NCBI GenBank assembly: GCA_036365515.1
Contig: CM070873.1
Span: 192,440,604-192,504,603 of the forward strand
Direction: 5' to 3'
DNA: 64,000 nt
From: Torymus aiolomorphi
Lineage: Eukaryota > Arthropoda > Insecta > Hymenoptera > Torymidae
Within the stretch, counting starts at the first letter, position 1; the number at the start of each line of letters is the position of its first letter. The translations under genes and the position numbers were made by a program. Positions 63,131 through 64,000 of the stretch are shown here, piece by piece. The notes beneath the pieces were generated by a model, which saw only the letters and a program-made list of their open reading frames with translations, did not search any database and was not told the origin of the DNA.

Positions 63131-64000
63131 CTCCGTCCTGCCTAGGTAAACCTTATCTTATACTTCATTGCTTCCTCCTAGAGGAAGCTTTGTGATAGTA
63201 ATTTTTTTAGTTATTTTAAAAACATGTTATAATTGTTTTTCGAGGTGTTAGGAATCAAAATACATGATTTTTGAAAAATGTCTGTATGGATGTGTGTGTG
63301 TATGTATGTATGTGTGTGCGCGTGCGTGCGTGCGTGTGTGTGTGTGTACGTCTGGATCTCAGCTTCTACTCCATCGATTTTGACGGGACAGGTCTCATTT
63401 TTCTTGTTTTTTTTTTTTGTGTGATGGCGGGTCAAACATTCGTTTTTTGATTCGCTGATGCGTTTTTGTTTTATTTCGAATTTTCGATTTTCTCAAAATT
63501 GATTTTTGCTTTTTTTAATGATAAGATCGAGATATCTGAATCGATCTGAATCGATATCTGAATAGGGTTCTTTTGTTATTAGCCAAAACGTGTTTTTTTT
63601 TAACTCCTAAACTAAAAAGTCAATTTTCTTGAGAAAAGTCGTGATAATGCAGAATATAAATAGCTATAATCTGTAAAAATTTGAATCCACTTTGTCGACT
63701 AGTTTTTGAGAAAAAAATTGAAATGTGAAAAAAATGAGTTTTGTATGTTCAACGATAACGGGAGTAAAATTGAATTAATCGCTTTGACATTCCTTGTAGA
63801 GGTAGATTTTAGATAGCTCTCGGTCGAGTTCTTTGAGCAAAATGATTAGTCCAGAAATTTCAGAAATATTTGAGGTTAACATTTTTTTAACCTTTTTTTC
63901 AAATCGTAATTTATCGAAAACGGCTCCATGCATCAGCTCCAAATTTATAGAAAATTTTGTATGTGATATAGATAATGTGTGCGAATATTCATCAAGATAG
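63131..64000. other. Non-coding, with (GT)n-type microsatellite
   Basis: 63283-63350 is a GTGT/GTAT/GCGT low-complexity tract. It is followed by CTCAGCTTCTACTCCATCGA and TTTTGACGGGAC, a phrase resembling 1490-1540 at the other end of the window, so a dispersed repeat is likely. The rest is AT-rich with no gene. Confidence 0.55.

Overview
The window looks like a repeat-dense, AT-rich stretch of an arthropod nuclear genome, probably an insect. The evidence is the mixture of element types: Copia, Ty3/Gypsy, a PHD/zinc-finger LINE, Penelope-like elements with GIY-YIG endonuclease, Helitrons, two mariners and a hAT-type MITE, plus long (TA)n tracts. I find no convincing single-copy host protein gene; nearly every long reading frame belongs to a mobile element. 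The species cannot be settled from sequence alone.

Layout. 1-5.4 kb is non-coding and contains a degenerate ~180-bp tandem array. 5.5-14.2 kb is a LINE whose ORF1 is split by a Copia-derived block (5989-11412) that itself carries a hAT-type MITE with a perfect 8-bp target duplication. 15.0-16.8 kb holds a Helitron-like end and four (TA)n-linked repeat modules sharing an exact 15-nt core. 17.7-20.0 kb is a broken Gypsy-type gag (minus strand). 21.06-22.43 kb is an element bounded by inverted arrays of a short word. 22.5 kb has a Penelope endonuclease relic. 23.0-36.3 kb is a Helitron helicase region interrupted by an 8.9-kb head-to-head Penelope pair with a 12-bp target duplication; one Penelope copy is in turn split by 3.8 kb of palindromic and tandem repeats. 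36.3-37.1 kb is a second cluster of (TA)n-linked modules. 37.4-38.7 kb is a full-length but dead mariner. 39.1-43.4 kb is a second Helitron (minus strand) with a small mariner inserted exactly in a Rep motif.

44.5-58.1 kb is the best preserved unit: a 13.6-kb Ty3/Gypsy-class endogenous retrovirus with ~1.1-kb LTRs and a 4-bp target duplication. It has an eight-zinc-knuckle Gag, a pol opening with two tandem retropepsin domains, canonical -1 slippery heptamers before pol and again before integrase, a full-length Env resembling chuvirus-type glycoproteins, visible splice sites, two small upstream ORFs and an antisense ORF. 58.2-63.1 kb is a degenerate minus-strand Gypsy relic, and the window ends in simple repeats.

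The two most unusual things are the complex endogenous retrovirus (duplicated protease, eight Gag knuckles, a frameshift site in front of integrase, a chain of LTR hairpins, a spliced basic/Cys-rich ORF) and the family of (TA)n-linked repeat modules that keep one core (TTATTTCTTTAGTCA) while exchanging the short repeated words around it.
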